A stretch of DNA of 64,000 bases, taken from positions 248,001-312,000 of the forward strand of contig NZ_JADOBE010000004.1 of NCBI RefSeq assembly GCF_015637705.1. Direction: 5' to 3'. This document shows, in pieces, positions 19,511 through 29,405 of the stretch. Source of the stretch: Pseudomonas sp. N040. GTDB lineage: Bacteria; Pseudomonadota; Gammaproteobacteria; Pseudomonadales; Pseudomonadaceae. Each line of letters starts with the position of its first letter. Within the stretch, counting starts at the first letter, position 1. Position numbers and translations under genes: made by a program. The notes beneath the pieces are model-generated. The model was not told the origin of the DNA, made no database searches, and saw only the letters and a list, made by a program, of their open reading frames with translations.

Positions 19511-21295
19511 ATGTCCGCTAGTGTTTCGTCAACCGAGGATCGCCAGCTCGAGCTCAACGAGATCCTGCGCAGCCTGGTCGGCAAGTCCCGGCTGAGCCAG
19601 GAAGCCGCCGAGCATGTGCTGGCGATCCGCCGCAGCGCGGTGACCAACCAGCAGCATCCCCTGGAATTCCTGGCCGCCCAGCAGGTCGACGACCTCGCCC
19701 GCCCCGGGCGCAAGCTGGACCTGGAAAGCCTGACCCAGTGGCTGGCGGAATACGCCGGCCAGCCCTACCTGCGCATCGACCCGCTGAAGATCAACGTGGC
19801 CGCCGTGACCCCGCTGATGTCGCATGCCTTTGCCCAGCGCCACCGGATCCTCGCGGTGGCCGTGGATCCGGATTCGGTCACCATCGCCAGCGCCCAGCCG
19901 TTTGTATCAGGCTGGGAAAGCAACCTGCTGCATGTGCTCAAGCGTCCGATCAGGCGCGTGGTGGTCAACCCGGCCGACCTGCAGCGCTTCACCAGCGAGT
20001 TCTACCGCCTGGCCCGCTCGGTCAGCGGGGCCAACGCCGGCGAGGCCAAGGTTGGCGGGGTCGGCAACTTCGAGCAGCTGCTCAAGCTCAGCGCCGGCGA
20101 CAAGGAGCCGGATGCCGACGATGCGCACATCGTCAATATCGTCGACTGGATCTTCCAGTACGCCTACCAGCAGCGTGCCAGCGACATCCATATCGAGCCG
20201 CGGCGCGAACAGGGCACCGTGCGCTTCCGCATCGACGGCGTGCTGCATAACGTCTACCAGCTGCCGCCGCAGGTGACCATGGCGGTGGTCAGCCGGCTGA
20301 AAAGCCTCGGCCGCATGAACGTGGCGGAAAAGCGCCGGCCGCAGGATGGCCGGGTCAAGACCAAGACTCCGGACGGCGGCGAAGTCGAGCTGCGCCTGTC
20401 GACCCTGCCGACCGCCTTCGGCGAGAAGATGGTGATGCGCATCTTCGATCCCGAAGTGCTGCTGAAAAATCCCGACCAGCTGGGTTTCTCCGCCGACGAC
20501 CTGCGCCGCTGGGTCAGCATGACCGGCCAGCCCAACGGCATCATCCTGGTCACCGGCCCCACCGGCTCGGGCAAGACCACCACCCTCTACACCACGCTCA
20601 AGCAACTGGCCACGCCCGAAGTCAACGTCTGCACCATCGAAGACCCGATCGAGATGATCGAGCCGGCCTTCAACCAGATGCAGGTGCAGCACAACATCGA
20701 CCTGACCTTCGCCAGCGGCGTGCGCGCACTGATGCGCCAGGACCCGGACATCATCATGGTCGGCGAGATCCGCGACCTGGAAACCGCCGAGATGGCGATC
20801 CAGGCCGCCCTTACCGGGCACCTGGTGCTGTCGACCCTGCACACCAACGACGCCCCCAGCGCCATCACCCGCCTGCAGGAGCTGGGCGTGCCCTACTACC
20901 TGCTCAAGGCCACCCTGCTCGGCGTCATGGCGCAGCGCCTGGTGCGCACCCTGTGCCCGCACTGCAAGGCGCCGGTGGACATTGATGAAGACGACTGGCA
21001 GGCCCTGACCCGCCCGTGGAGCGCGCCGCTGCCGACCCAGGCCCAGCGCGCCGTAGGTTGTCCCGAGTGCCGCGACACCGGCTATCGCGGACGTGCCGGG
21101 GTCTACGAAATCATGCTGCTGAATGACGACATCAAGCCGCTGATCAGCGCCGACACCGACCTCGTCGCCCTGCGCCGCCAGGCCTTCAAGGAAGGCATGC
21201 GCAGCCTGCGCCTGTCCGGTGCGCAAAAGGTCGCGAGCGGCCTGACCACCATCGAGGAAGTGCTGCGGGTGACCCCGCAGAGCGAGCAGAAATGA
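19511..21295 (+). CDS. Orphan GspE/PilB-type secretion ATPase
   Basis: A 594-residue type II secretion/type IV pilus assembly ATPase homologue. An N-terminal MshEN/GspE_N-like domain (about 10-190) precedes the ATPase core: Walker A GPTGSGKTT (349-357), Asp box (CTIEDPIE, 374-381), Walker B RQDPDIIMVGEIRD (409-422), His box (GHLVLSTLHTND). A zinc tetracysteine follows, C482/C485 and C517/C520. All catalytic residues are intact. No pseudopilin, GspF or secretin gene is in the window, so its partners must lie elsewhere. A homologue occupies the same neighbourhood in P. aeruginosa, annotated only as a secretion ATPase. It ends 107 bases before the diguanylate cyclase gene. Confidence 0.88.
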   Translation: MSASVSSTEDRQLELNEILRSLVGKSRLSQEAAEHVLAIRRSAVTNQQHPLEFLAAQQVDDLARPGRKLDLESLTQWLAEYAGQPYLRIDPLKINVAAVTPLMSHAFAQRHRILAVAVDPDSVTIASAQPFVSGWESNLLHVLKRPIRRVVVNPADLQRFTSEFYRLARSVSGANAGEAKVGGVGNFEQLLKLSAGDKEPDADDAHIVNIVDWIFQYAYQQRASDIHIEPRREQGTVRFRIDGVLHNVYQLPPQVTMAVVSRLKSLGRMNVAEKRRPQDGRVKTKTPDGGEVELRLSTLPTAFGEKMVMRIFDPEVLLKNPDQLGFSADDLRRWVSMTGQPNGIILVTGPTGSGKTTTLYTTLKQLATPEVNVCTIEDPIEMIEPAFNQMQVQHNIDLTFASGVRALMRQDPDIIMVGEIRDLETAEMAIQAALTGHLVLSTLHTNDAPSAITRLQELGVPYYLLKATLLGVMAQRLVRTLCPHCKAPVDIDEDDWQALTRPWSAPLPTQAQRAVGCPECRDTGYRGRAGVYEIMLLNDDIKPLISADTDLVALRRQAFKEGMRSLRLSGAQKVASGLTTIEEVLRVTPQSEQK

Positions 21296-21402
21296 CCGCC
21301 CTGCACTTGACCGCCGCAGCGGCAGGCCTTTCACCCACACCGGCAAGCGCAGCGCCACCGCGACACTGAGCCGCTTGCCAGGCCCAATCAGGAAAACACG
21401 CA

Positions 21403-23142
21403 ATGCAGCGGCTGTCGATCCGCCACGCAAAACCCGCGCCGAGCGTGCCGGGCAGTCTCGGCCACTGGCTGTCTGGCCTGCTGCTGATGCTTGCTTGCGG
21501 CCTGGCAACGAGCGCCGAGCCACTGCAGATCGACAACCTGCCCGCGGGCCAGCAGGGCCTGTACAGCACGCTGCTGCAGGAAGGCGACACCCCCATGGAC
21601 CTGCGCGAGGCGATGCAGGCCGCACAGGATGGCCGGTTCCGCCCCGGCCCGGCCCCGGTCCTGCACTTCGGCATCGGCAGTCGGCCGGTCTGGGTGCGCC
21701 TGGCGCTGCACAACCCGCACACTGAAGCGATCCAGGTCCGGGTGATCACCGGGATAACCTGGATCGATTCCCTGCAATTGAGCCTGGTCCGCGACGGGCA
21801 GCTGCTGCAGGAGTGGCGCGCCGGTGACAACCTGGCCGGGGCGCGCGACCTGGTACCCGGCATGGGTTTCATTGCCAGGCTGAGCATTCCCAGTGGCGAC
21901 AGCGAGCTCTATCTGCGCGCCGAAAGTCCCGATCCGCTGGTGCTGCCCATTGAAGTGCTGCGCGAGGAGAGCTTCCAGGCACGCCACCTCGAATACCGCT
22001 TCGTCTACGGCCTGATCTATGGCTTCCTGCTCTCGATGATCGTCTACAACGGCATGCTGTTCATCGGCCTCAAGGATCGCAGCTACCTGTATTACTCACT
22101 GTACCTGGGGCTGTTTGGCGTCCTCAATATTGCCTATACTGGCCACGGCCTGGCCTGGTTCTGGGAGGACTACCGGTGGCTGCAGGAGCATTGCATCCTG
22201 ATCAGCATGGTGCTGACCGGCTGCGCCGGCCTGGCGTTCACCAGCAGCTTCCTCGACCTGGCCAGGCGCGCGCCCGGCTCCCGCCACCTGTTGCAGGGCA
22301 TGGCCGCGACCAGCCTGGCCGGCCTGCTCCTCAGCCAGCTGCTGGGCAACCAGGCCGCCGAGGCCACGATCGCCTTCAGCTTTGCCCTGGTCTACTCGGC
22401 GAGCATGCTGTTCCTCGGCCTGACCACCCTGCGGCGCAACAGCCTGGCCGGCCATTACTACCTGGCTGCCACCCTGTGCGGCATGCTTGGCACGGTGATC
22501 ACCACACTCACCGTATGGGGCGCGCTGCCATTCACCGGCTGGAATTACGGCGCCATCAAGATCGGCCTGATGCTGCAGGCCGCGCTGCTGGCCCTGGCCC
22601 TGAGTCACCGGATCCGCCAGCAGCAATACGGCAGGTTGCGCGCCGAACGCCTGGCCGAGCGCGACCCGCTGACCGGCCTGCACAATCGCCGCGGCTTCAA
22701 CGAGCAGGCCGCGCCGCTGTGGAACAGCACCGTGCGCCACCAGCGCCCGCTCAGCCTGATCATGCTCGACCTGGATCACTTCAAGACCATCAACGACCTG
22801 CATGGCCATGCCGCCGGCGATCTGGCGCTGGTGCAGACGGCGAAGCTGCTGGCCAACAGCTGTCGCGGCGCCGACCTGCTGGCGCGCTGGGGCGGCGAGG
22901 AGTTCCTGCTGCTGCTGCCGGAAACCGGGCTGAATGAAGCCCGCGCGCTGGCCGAGCGGCTGCGCGCGGAAATCCAGGCGCTGAGCGGCACCGGCGAGCT
23001 GCAAAAACTGGCGCTGAGCGCCAGCTTCGGGGTGATCGAGCGCTCCGCCCAGCTGCAGCTGGAGCAGCTGATCAACCAGGCCGACCGGCTGCTCTATGTG
23101 GCCAAGCACAGCGGGCGCAACCGGGTCTGCGCCGAGGCCTGA
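21403..23142 (+). CDS. Membrane diguanylate cyclase with 7TMR-DISM sensor
   Basis: A 579-residue inner-membrane protein. It has a signal-like N terminus (about 22-38), a periplasmic DISM extracellular domain (about 45-190, [17 protein letters not shown]), seven membrane helices (about 198-400) and a GGDEF domain (about 415-575). The active site is GGEEF (497-501). An inhibitory I-site RGAD (488-491) lies exactly five residues before it, so product feedback is expected. It should make cyclic di-GMP in response to an extracytoplasmic ligand, often a carbohydrate in this sensor class; the ligand here is unknown. No EAL domain is present. Confidence 0.9.
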   Translation: MQRLSIRHAKPAPSVPGSLGHWLSGLLLMLACGLATSAEPLQIDNLPAGQQGLYSTLLQEGDTPMDLREAMQAAQDGRFRPGPAPVLHFGIGSRPVWVRLALHNPHTEAIQVRVITGITWIDSLQLSLVRDGQLLQEWRAGDNLAGARDLVPGMGFIARLSIPSGDSELYLRAESPDPLVLPIEVLREESFQARHLEYRFVYGLIYGFLLSMIVYNGMLFIGLKDRSYLYYSLYLGLFGVLNIAYTGHGLAWFWEDYRWLQEHCILISMVLTGCAGLAFTSSFLDLARRAPGSRHLLQGMAATSLAGLLLSQLLGNQAAEATIAFSFALVYSASMLFLGLTTLRRNSLAGHYYLAATLCGMLGTVITTLTVWGALPFTGWNYGAIKIGLMLQAALLALALSHRIRQQQYGRLRAERLAERDPLTGLHNRRGFNEQAAPLWNSTVRHQRPLSLIMLDLDHFKTINDLHGHAAGDLALVQTAKLLANSCRGADLLARWGGEEFLLLLPETGLNEARALAERLRAEIQALSGTGELQKLALSASFGVIERSAQLQLEQLINQADRLLYVAKHSGRNRVCAEA

Positions 23143-23240
23143 GCACAGCGCCGCGAGCACCGCCCGTGGCCAACCTTGACCGCAACGGCGGCCGCCGCGC
23201 ACCCTATGCCCATTGCCAAGTTCCGGTGCCCGCCCCGCCC

Positions 23241-24815
23241 ATGACCAGCCCCGCCGCCCCGCCGCCCGCCGAACAACCCGCCACCCTGCTGCTGCGCCGG
23301 GTCGCCATCGATACCTACCGCGAAAACGTGGCCTACCTGCACCGCGATTGCGCGATCTACCGGGCCGAGGGCTTTCAGGCCCTGTCCAAGGTCGAGGTGC
23401 GCGCCAATGGCCAGCGCATTCTCGCCAGCCTGAATGTGGTGGATGACGACTGCATCGTCGGCGCCGACGAACTGGGGCTTTCCGAAGATGCCTTTGCCCA
23501 GCTGAATGTGGCCAACGGCCATCCGGCCAGCATTGCCCAGGCGGAACCGGCCGCGTCGATTCCGGCCCTGCACCGCAAGATCGCCGGCGAGCGCCTGAAC
23601 CGCGAGGATTTCTACAACATCGTCCGCGACATTGCCGAGCACCGCTATTCGAAGATCGAGCTGACCGCCTTCGTGGTCGCCTGCAACCAGGGCGAGCTGG
23701 ACCGCGAGGAGGTGTACTTCCTCAGCGACGGCATGGCCCGGATCGGCCGCCGCCTCGACTGGCACGAACATCCGGTGGTCGACAAGCACTGCATCGGCGG
23801 CATCCCCGGCAACCGCACCTCGATGCTGGTGGTGCCGATCGTCGCCGCCCACGGCATGCTCTGCCCGAAGACCTCTTCGCGGGCCATCACCTCGCCGGCC
23901 GGCACTGCCGACACCATGGAAGTGCTGGCCGATGTCGAGCTGCCGTTCGCGCGCCTGGAACAGATTGTGCGCGAACACCGCGGCTGCCTGGCCTGGGGCG
24001 GCAGCAGCCAGCTGTCACCCGCCGATGACGTGCTGATCTCGGTGGAGCGGCCGCTGTCGATCGACTCGCCGGGGCAGATGGTCGCCTCGATCCTGTCGAA
24101 GAAGCTCGCCGCCGGCTCCACCCACCTGCTGCTGGATATCCCGGTCGGCCCCACCGCCAAGGTCCGCTCGATGCCCGAGGCGCAGAAACTGCGCAAGCTG
24201 TTCGAGTTCGTCGCCGCGCGCCTGGGGCTGGCCATCGATGTGGTGATCAGCGACGGCCGTCAGCCGGTGGGCAACGGCATCGGCCCGGTGCTGGAAGCCC
24301 GCGACGTGATGCGCGTGCTGGAAAACGACCCGCAGGCCCCCATCGACCTGCGCCAGAAAGCCCTGCGCCTGGCCGGGCGCATGCTCGAGTTCGACCCCGA
24401 CGTGCGCGGCGGCGATGGCTATGCGATTGCCCGCGACATCCTCGATTCCGGGCGCGCCCTGAGCAAGATGCGCGCGCTGATCGAGGCCCAGGGCAGCAAG
24501 GCCTTCGACTATCGCCAGGCGCCGCTGGCAGCACTGAGTTTCGACATCCATGCCGGCAACAGCGGCGTGGTCAGCGCCATCGACAACCTGCAACTGGCGC
24601 GCATCGCCCGCCTGGCCGGTGCGCCCAAGGTACAGGGCGCCGGGGTCGACCTGCTGCGCAAGCTGGGTGACCCGGTACAGGCCGGCATGCCGCTGTACCG
24701 GGTATATGCGGCCTACCCGGCCGACCTGGAATTCGCCCACCAGGCCTGCGCCCGGAGCAGCGGCTTCAGTGTCGGCCCGGCGGACAGCCTGGCGCCCTTG
24801 TTCGTGGAATTTTAG
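23241..24815 (+). CDS. Thymidine/AMP phosphorylase-family enzyme (type 2 DeoA-like)
   Basis: The 524-residue product belongs to the long DeoA family shared with archaeal AMP phosphorylases, not the 440-residue E. coli type. Family blocks are clear: [21 protein letters not shown] (about 180-200), [34 protein letters not shown] and [13 protein letters not shown]. The enzyme phosphorolyses a nucleoside or NMP to the base and a ribose 1-phosphate or ribose 1,5-bisphosphate; which one is not settled for bacterial members. The start is uncertain: the ATG at 23241 gives a normal length, and a GTG at 23166 would add 25 low-complexity residues. The next gene is a PRPP-synthetase paralogue. Confidence 0.85.
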   Translation: MTSPAAPPPAEQPATLLLRRVAIDTYRENVAYLHRDCAIYRAEGFQALSKVEVRANGQRILASLNVVDDDCIVGADELGLSEDAFAQLNVANGHPASIAQAEPAASIPALHRKIAGERLNREDFYNIVRDIAEHRYSKIELTAFVVACNQGELDREEVYFLSDGMARIGRRLDWHEHPVVDKHCIGGIPGNRTSMLVVPIVAAHGMLCPKTSSRAITSPAGTADTMEVLADVELPFARLEQIVREHRGCLAWGGSSQLSPADDVLISVERPLSIDSPGQMVASILSKKLAAGSTHLLLDIPVGPTAKVRSMPEAQKLRKLFEFVAARLGLAIDVVISDGRQPVGNGIGPVLEARDVMRVLENDPQAPIDLRQKALRLAGRMLEFDPDVRGGDGYAIARDILDSGRALSKMRALIEAQGSKAFDYRQAPLAALSFDIHAGNSGVVSAIDNLQLARIARLAGAPKVQGAGVDLLRKLGDPVQAGMPLYRVYAAYPADLEFAHQACARSSGFSVGPADSLAPLFVEF

Positions 24816-24831
24816 GTTCGTGGAGTTTTAG
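24800..24831 (+). repeat. 16-bp tandem duplication across the phosphorylase stop codon
   Basis: GTTCGTGGAATTTTAG (24800-24815) is followed directly by GTTCGTGGAGTTTTAG (24816-24831), with one difference. The first copy encodes the last codons and TAG stop of the phosphorylase; the second lies just before the AGGGG ribosome-binding site of the next gene. Confidence 0.9.
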
Positions 24832-24839
24832 GGGCCCTG

Positions 24840-25736
24840 ATGGACACACTGCTGCTGTATTTTGCCGACGAGCGTACGCCGGCCCTGCGCCTGGCCGAAG
24901 CCCTGCAGTTGCAGGCGGCCGCGATCGAGCGCCACCGCTTTCCCGATGACGAGTTGCGCCTGCGCCTGCCGTTCGCTGCCGGTCAGGCGGTCCCGGCGCA
25001 GGTCTTGCTGTACCGCAGCCTCAACCGCCCCAACGACAAGCTGGTCGAGCTGCTGCTGGTGGCCGGCGAGGCGCGCGCCCTCGGCGTGCAGCGCCTGCTG
25101 CTGGTCGCCCCGTACCTGGCCTATATGCGCCAGGACATCGCCTTTCAGCCCGGCGAGGTGGTCAGCCAGACCATCGTCGGCGCCTTTATTGCCCAGCACT
25201 TCGACGCGCTGGTCACCGTCGACCCGCACCTGCACCGCATCGAGCGCCTGGAGCAGGCGGTCCCCCTGGGCAACGCCGCCGTCTGCCTGTCGGCGGCCCC
25301 CCTGCTCGCCCGGCTGATTGCCGAGCGCCGGCCGCAGGCACTGCTGATCGGCCCGGACGCCGAATCGGCGCAATGGATCGAAGCGGCTGCCCGCGACCAG
25401 GGGTTCGCCCATGGCGTGTGCAGCAAGCTGCGCAGCGGCGACCGGCAGGTCAGCATCGAACTGCCGGCCCTGGACTTCCGCAAGCGCCAGGTGGTGGTGC
25501 TGGATGACATCGCCAGCTCCGGCAGGAGCCTGGCCGCCGCGGCGGAGAAGCTGCTGGCTGCCGGCGCCGCGTCGGTGGATGTGGCGGTGACCCACGCGCT
25601 GTTTGCCGGCGATGCGCTGGAGGTGCTCAGGGCTGCCGGGGTCGGCGAGGTCTGGAGTAGCGACTGCATCGCCCATCCGAGCAATGCCATCGGCATGGCC
25701 CCGTTGCTGGCCGAAGCGCTGCGCAAACTGCTGTAG
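24840..25736 (+). CDS. Ribose-phosphate pyrophosphokinase paralogue
   Basis: A 298-residue relative of PRPP synthetase. It keeps the Prs order: FPDDEL (binding flag), the SLNRPNDKLVELL and APYLAYMRQD region, VTVDPHLHRIE (metal/ATP, about 121-131), and the PRPP-binding loop VVLDDIASSGRSL (about 219-231) with the expected acidic pair before a small-residue turn. It is shorter than housekeeping Prs (about 315) and lacks its N-terminal flag length, so it is probably not the main PRPP synthase. AGGGG lies 7 bases before the ATG at 24840. It is 24 bases after the phosphorylase and surely in one operon with it. Confidence 0.85.
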   Translation: MDTLLLYFADERTPALRLAEALQLQAAAIERHRFPDDELRLRLPFAAGQAVPAQVLLYRSLNRPNDKLVELLLVAGEARALGVQRLLLVAPYLAYMRQDIAFQPGEVVSQTIVGAFIAQHFDALVTVDPHLHRIERLEQAVPLGNAAVCLSAAPLLARLIAERRPQALLIGPDAESAQWIEAAARDQGFAHGVCSKLRSGDRQVSIELPALDFRKRQVVVLDDIASSGRSLAAAAEKLLAAGAASVDVAVTHALFAGDALEVLRAAGVGEVWSSDCIAHPSNAIGMAPLLAEALRKLL

Positions 25737-25771
25737 GGCGGCTGGAGGATTGACGCGCCGCAACCGGCAGA

Positions 25772-26491
25772 TCAGCTGCCGGCGTTTTCCGCGGCCAGGA
25801 TGCTGGCCACGCGCCGGGGCTTGCAGTTGAGGTAGGCCGAGCTCTGCAACCAGCGCCGGTCGGGGTACCAGGAGAACATGAACTGGCCGCCCTTGAGCTG
25901 GTCCACCACCATCCGCCCGACTTCCGGGCGTACCGCCGGGCAGCCCAGGCTGCGTCCGATGCGGCCCTGGCTGCGCACCAGGCGCGGGTCAACGTAGGCC
26001 GCCGAATGGATCACGATGGCACGCTCGCGGGCACGGTCATTGATCCCCGGCTCCAGGCCGTCCATGCGCAACGAATAGCCATGCTTGCCCTGATAGCTCT
26101 CGGCGGTGCGGAACAGGCCGAGGCTGGACTGGTGGCTGCCATCGCTGTTGGAAAACCGCGTGGCCAGGTTTTCCCCGGACTGCCGGCCATGGGCGACGAA
26201 ATCGCGCAGCAGCAGGCGGTTGCGCTGCAGGTCGAAGATCCACAGGCGGCGGGCGCTGGACGGCTGCGAATAGTCGATGACCGCCAGGCGCCGGGCCGGC
26301 TCCGCGCCATTGTTGAGTGCGCACTGCATGGCCGCCACGGCATGCGCCAGCGCCTGCTTGTTTAATCCGGGAGCGGCGCGCGACAATTTGTCCAGCAGCG
26401 GCTGGTAGGCCGGGCTGGCGGCCAGCACTGGCGGGGAAACAACGCCAACGACAGCGAGACACAGGCAGAGCCTGCGGACAAGGGTGAACAT
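25772..26491 (-). CDS. Exported murein L,D-transpeptidase-like protein (YkuD_2 family)
   Basis: A 239-residue protein with an N-terminal signal peptide (MFTLVRRLCLCLAVVGVVS, cut near residue 24). The catalytic motif of L,D-transpeptidase-type enzymes appears near the C terminus as H...SLGCPAVRPE, with an upstream conserved His in AIVIHSAAY. It would act on peptidoglycan in the periplasm. The long frame continues upstream, but the ATG at 26489-26491 puts the signal peptide at the start. It is divergent from a second, larger L,D-transpeptidase at 26631. Confidence 0.85.
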   Translation of the reverse strand: MFTLVRRLCLCLAVVGVVSPPVLAASPAYQPLLDKLSRAAPGLNKQALAHAVAAMQCALNNGAEPARRLAVIDYSQPSSARRLWIFDLQRNRLLLRDFVAHGRQSGENLATRFSNSDGSHQSSLGLFRTAESYQGKHGYSLRMDGLEPGINDRARERAIVIHSAAYVDPRLVRSQGRIGRSLGCPAVRPEVGRMVVDQLKGGQFMFSWYPDRRWLQSSAYLNCKPRRVASILAAENAGS

Positions 26492-26630
26492 GGGCTGGGG
26501 CAACCTCTGGAAGCGCTTGCTGCAGACATCCTGTCGCTGACTGGCTGCGTTGTTATGATCACCCCGCAACCGCTTGCAAGCGGGGGTCGTGCAGCCTTGC
26601 TTGGGCGGCATTCTATCTGGAGCGGCGCGA

Positions 26631-28217
26631 TTGTTCAAAAAATGCTCAATATTTCTCGGCATCCTGCTACTCGGCGCACAGCTTGCACCGCCCGCCGGCG
26701 CGGCCGACGCCTTGCAACAGCGCCTGCAGGGCTTGCCCGCCAGCTGCTTCGGCGAACCGGGCAATCTCGACAGTGCCGGCCTCGCCCGCCTGCTCGAGTT
26801 CTACCGGGCGCGTGCCTTTCAGCCCGCCTGGGAATCCGCCGCACAGCTCGACAGCCTAGCGCTGCAGCTGGAGCAACTGGCCGACGATGGTCTCAATCCG
26901 GCCAGCTACCAGCTTTCGGCGATTCGCCAGCTGGCCGCCCGGCCGGCCACCGACGCGCAGTCAGCGGACTGCGCCGATATTCGCGTCAGCCATGCCTACC
27001 TGCAGGCCCTGCATGACCTCAGCCGGGGCCGCCTGGCGCAGGACAGCATCGAGCCACTCTGGCATTCCACACTGACACCGCCACCCAGCCCGCTGCCACG
27101 CCTGTCGCCGCGCCAGCGCGCGCTGGACGACCTGCCCGGCGCATTCGCCGATGCCCGCCCCGGCACCCGCCAGTACCAGCAGCTGCGGCAGAGCTATGCC
27201 CGCCTGCGCCAGGCCGCACTGCCGGACTGGCCGCGGATCCCCGGCGGACCGCTGCTCAAGCCGGGCATGGCCGATCCGCGCCTGCCGCTGCTCGACCAGC
27301 GCCTGGCCGGCGAAGGCTATCTGCCGGCCGCCAGTGCCGACCCGGCCGACCTGCACTACAGCCCGCCGCGGGTCGCCGCCGTGCAGGCCTTCCAGCGCCA
27401 GCACGGCCTGCAGGCCGACGGCATCCTCGGCGCGGGCACCCTGAGCGAACTGAATATCAGTGCGGCGCAGCGCCGTGACCAGCTGCGCATCAACCTGGAA
27501 CGCTGGCGCTGGCTGAGCGCGAACCTCGACGCGGAAATCCTGCTGGTCGACATCAGTGCCGCCCGCCTGAACTATTACCGCGAGCACGTCCTGCTCTGGC
27601 AGACCCGTCTGCAGGTCGGCCGCGCCGCGCGGCCGACGCCCCTGCTCAAGTCGGTGCTGACCCGGCTGACGCTGAATCCTAGCTGGACCGTACCGCCGAC
27701 CATCCTGCAGAAGGACAAGTTGCCGGCGATTCGCGCCGACCTGAACTTCCTCGCCGAACACCGGCTGCGGGTCCTCGACCTGCAAGGCAATGAACTGGAT
27801 CCGGCCACCATCGACTGGCAACGTCCCGGCGCCATCATGCTGCGCCAGGACCCCGGCCCGCAGAACCCGCTGGGCAAGATGGCCCTGCGCTTTCCCAACC
27901 CGTTCTCGGTATACCTGCACGACACGCCGAGCATCGAGCTGTTCGAGAAGTCGCCGCGCACCTTCAGCTCCGGCTGTGTGCGCGTCGAAGGGGTGAGCCG
28001 GATCCTGGAACTGCTACTGAGCCCGGCCGAGCGGCTGCAGGTGGATGCGCTGCTGGCCAGCGGCAACACCGTGGAGTACCGCCTGCCGCGCCGGGTGCCG
28101 ATCCTGCTCGGCTACTGGACCGCGGAAGCCGACGCGGCCGGCCAGCCCCTGTACCGCCCGGACATCTACGGGCATGATGCCAGGCTGCTGGCGGCGCTTG
28201 ATGCGGCCACCCGCTAG
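26631..28217 (+). CDS. ldtD: YcbB/LdtD-type L,D-transpeptidase
   Basis: A 528-residue exported enzyme that forms 3-3 cross-links in peptidoglycan. Order: signal peptide (about 1-24), an N-terminal scaffold domain, a PG-binding domain (RVAAVQAFQRQHGLQADGIL, about 245-270), then the YkuD catalytic domain with FSSGCVRVEG and nucleophile C449; the conserved His lies in YLHDTPS before it. The TTG at 26631 is chosen because GGAG is 8 bases upstream and it begins directly at the signal peptide; the next in-frame TTG (26574) adds unrelated residues. Size and layout resemble E. coli LdtD (615), somewhat shorter. Confidence 0.88.
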   Translation: MFKKCSIFLGILLLGAQLAPPAGAADALQQRLQGLPASCFGEPGNLDSAGLARLLEFYRARAFQPAWESAAQLDSLALQLEQLADDGLNPASYQLSAIRQLAARPATDAQSADCADIRVSHAYLQALHDLSRGRLAQDSIEPLWHSTLTPPPSPLPRLSPRQRALDDLPGAFADARPGTRQYQQLRQSYARLRQAALPDWPRIPGGPLLKPGMADPRLPLLDQRLAGEGYLPAASADPADLHYSPPRVAAVQAFQRQHGLQADGILGAGTLSELNISAAQRRDQLRINLERWRWLSANLDAEILLVDISAARLNYYREHVLLWQTRLQVGRAARPTPLLKSVLTRLTLNPSWTVPPTILQKDKLPAIRADLNFLAEHRLRVLDLQGNELDPATIDWQRPGAIMLRQDPGPQNPLGKMALRFPNPFSVYLHDTPSIELFEKSPRTFSSGCVRVEGVSRILELLLSPAERLQVDALLASGNTVEYRLPRRVPILLGYWTAEADAAGQPLYRPDIYGHDARLLAALDAATR

Positions 28218-28331
28218 CAGGCCGTTGAAAAACCCCCTGGGTTGCCGCTGCCGTGTTGAAAACCGGCCCGCCTGGCGCAGCACGCGGCGCTCAACAACCC
28301 CGACTCAACCCGCCCATCCAAGGAGAGTTCC

Positions 28332-29252
28332 ATGCAAATCGGCAGTGTGATGTTCCTGTTCGTCGGCCTCGCGGTCGCCCTGCTGTTCATGGGTTTCAAG
28401 GTGGTGCCGCAAGGCTATGAATGGACCGTGGAGCGCTTCGGCCGCTACACCAACACCCTCAAGCCCGGCCTCAACATCATCGTTCCGGTGATGGACAAGA
28501 TCGGCCGCAAGCTCAACGTGATGGAAAGCGTGCTGGACATCCCGCCGCAGGAAGTCATCACCGCCGACAACGCCACCGTGCAGATCGACGCCATCTGCTT
28601 CTTCCAGATCATCAACTCGGCGCAGGCGGCCTACGAGGTGAACAACCTCGAGCACGCCATCCGCAACCTGGTGATGACCAACATCCGCACCGTGCTCGGC
28701 TCGATGGAACTGGATGCCATGCTCGGCCAGCGCGACGCGATCAACGAGAAACTGCTGAAGACCGTCGATGAAGCCACCGCGCCCTGGGGCATCAAGATCA
28801 CCCGCATCGAGATCAAGGACATCAGCCCGCCCGCCGACCTGATGGCGGCGATGTCCGGGCAGATGAAGGCCGAACGCATCAAGCGCGCGCAGATCCTCGA
28901 GGCCGAGGGCCTGCGCGCCGCCGCCATCCTCACCGCCGAAGGCAAGAAGCAGGCGCAGATCCTCGAGGCCGAAGGCCAGCGCGAGGCCGCCTTCCTCGAA
29001 GCCGAGGCCCGCGAGCGCGCAGCCCAGGCCGAAGCCGAGGCCACGCGCATGGTCTCGGAGGCGATCGCTGCCGGTAACGTGCAGGCGGTCAACTACTTCG
29101 TCGCGCAGAAATACATCGACGCGCTGGGCAAGCTGGCCAGCGCCGACAACAGCAAGGTGATCCTGATGCCGCTGGAAGCCAGCCAGATGATCGGCTCGAT
29201 TGGCGGCATCGGCGAAATCGTCAAGGCCACCTTCGGCGACAAGCAGGCCTGA
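28332..29252 (+). CDS. SPFH/paraslipin (QmcA-like) membrane protein
   Basis: The 306-residue product has one N-terminal membrane helix (about 5-22), an SPFH/band-7 domain (about 25-190, [22 protein letters not shown]) and a long Ala/Glu-rich coiled coil (about 190-260, with repeated ILEAEGxR units), ending in [13 protein letters not shown]. It is a stomatin-like scaffold thought to organise membrane microdomains. AAGGAGAG lies 6 bases before the ATG. An NfeD-family gene follows, the usual partner of bacterial stomatins. Confidence 0.92.
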   Translation: MQIGSVMFLFVGLAVALLFMGFKVVPQGYEWTVERFGRYTNTLKPGLNIIVPVMDKIGRKLNVMESVLDIPPQEVITADNATVQIDAICFFQIINSAQAAYEVNNLEHAIRNLVMTNIRTVLGSMELDAMLGQRDAINEKLLKTVDEATAPWGIKITRIEIKDISPPADLMAAMSGQMKAERIKRAQILEAEGLRAAAILTAEGKKQAQILEAEGQREAAFLEAEARERAAQAEAEATRMVSEAIAAGNVQAVNYFVAQKYIDALGKLASADNSKVILMPLEASQMIGSIGGIGEIVKATFGDKQA

Positions 29253-29267
29253 ACATCCTCAGACCGC

Positions 29268-29360
29268 AGGTTGGGTTGAAGCGCACAGCGCTGACGCCCA
29301 ACGGCTTTTCGCATGGCCCGATGCTTTGCCCGTTGGGCTTCGCTACGCTCAACCCAACCT
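29268..29360. repeat. REP-like long hairpin between SPFH and NfeD genes
   Basis: AGGTTGGGTTGA (29268-29279) is exactly complementary to TCAACCCAACCT (29349-29360), and inside it CGCCCAACGG pairs with CCCGTTGGGC. The element fills most of the 150-base gap between two genes expected to be in one operon. Confidence 0.7.
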
Positions 29361-29405
29361 ACCCCGCACAGCAATGCACAGCAGACATGAAAAGGGTTCT
29401 TATCC

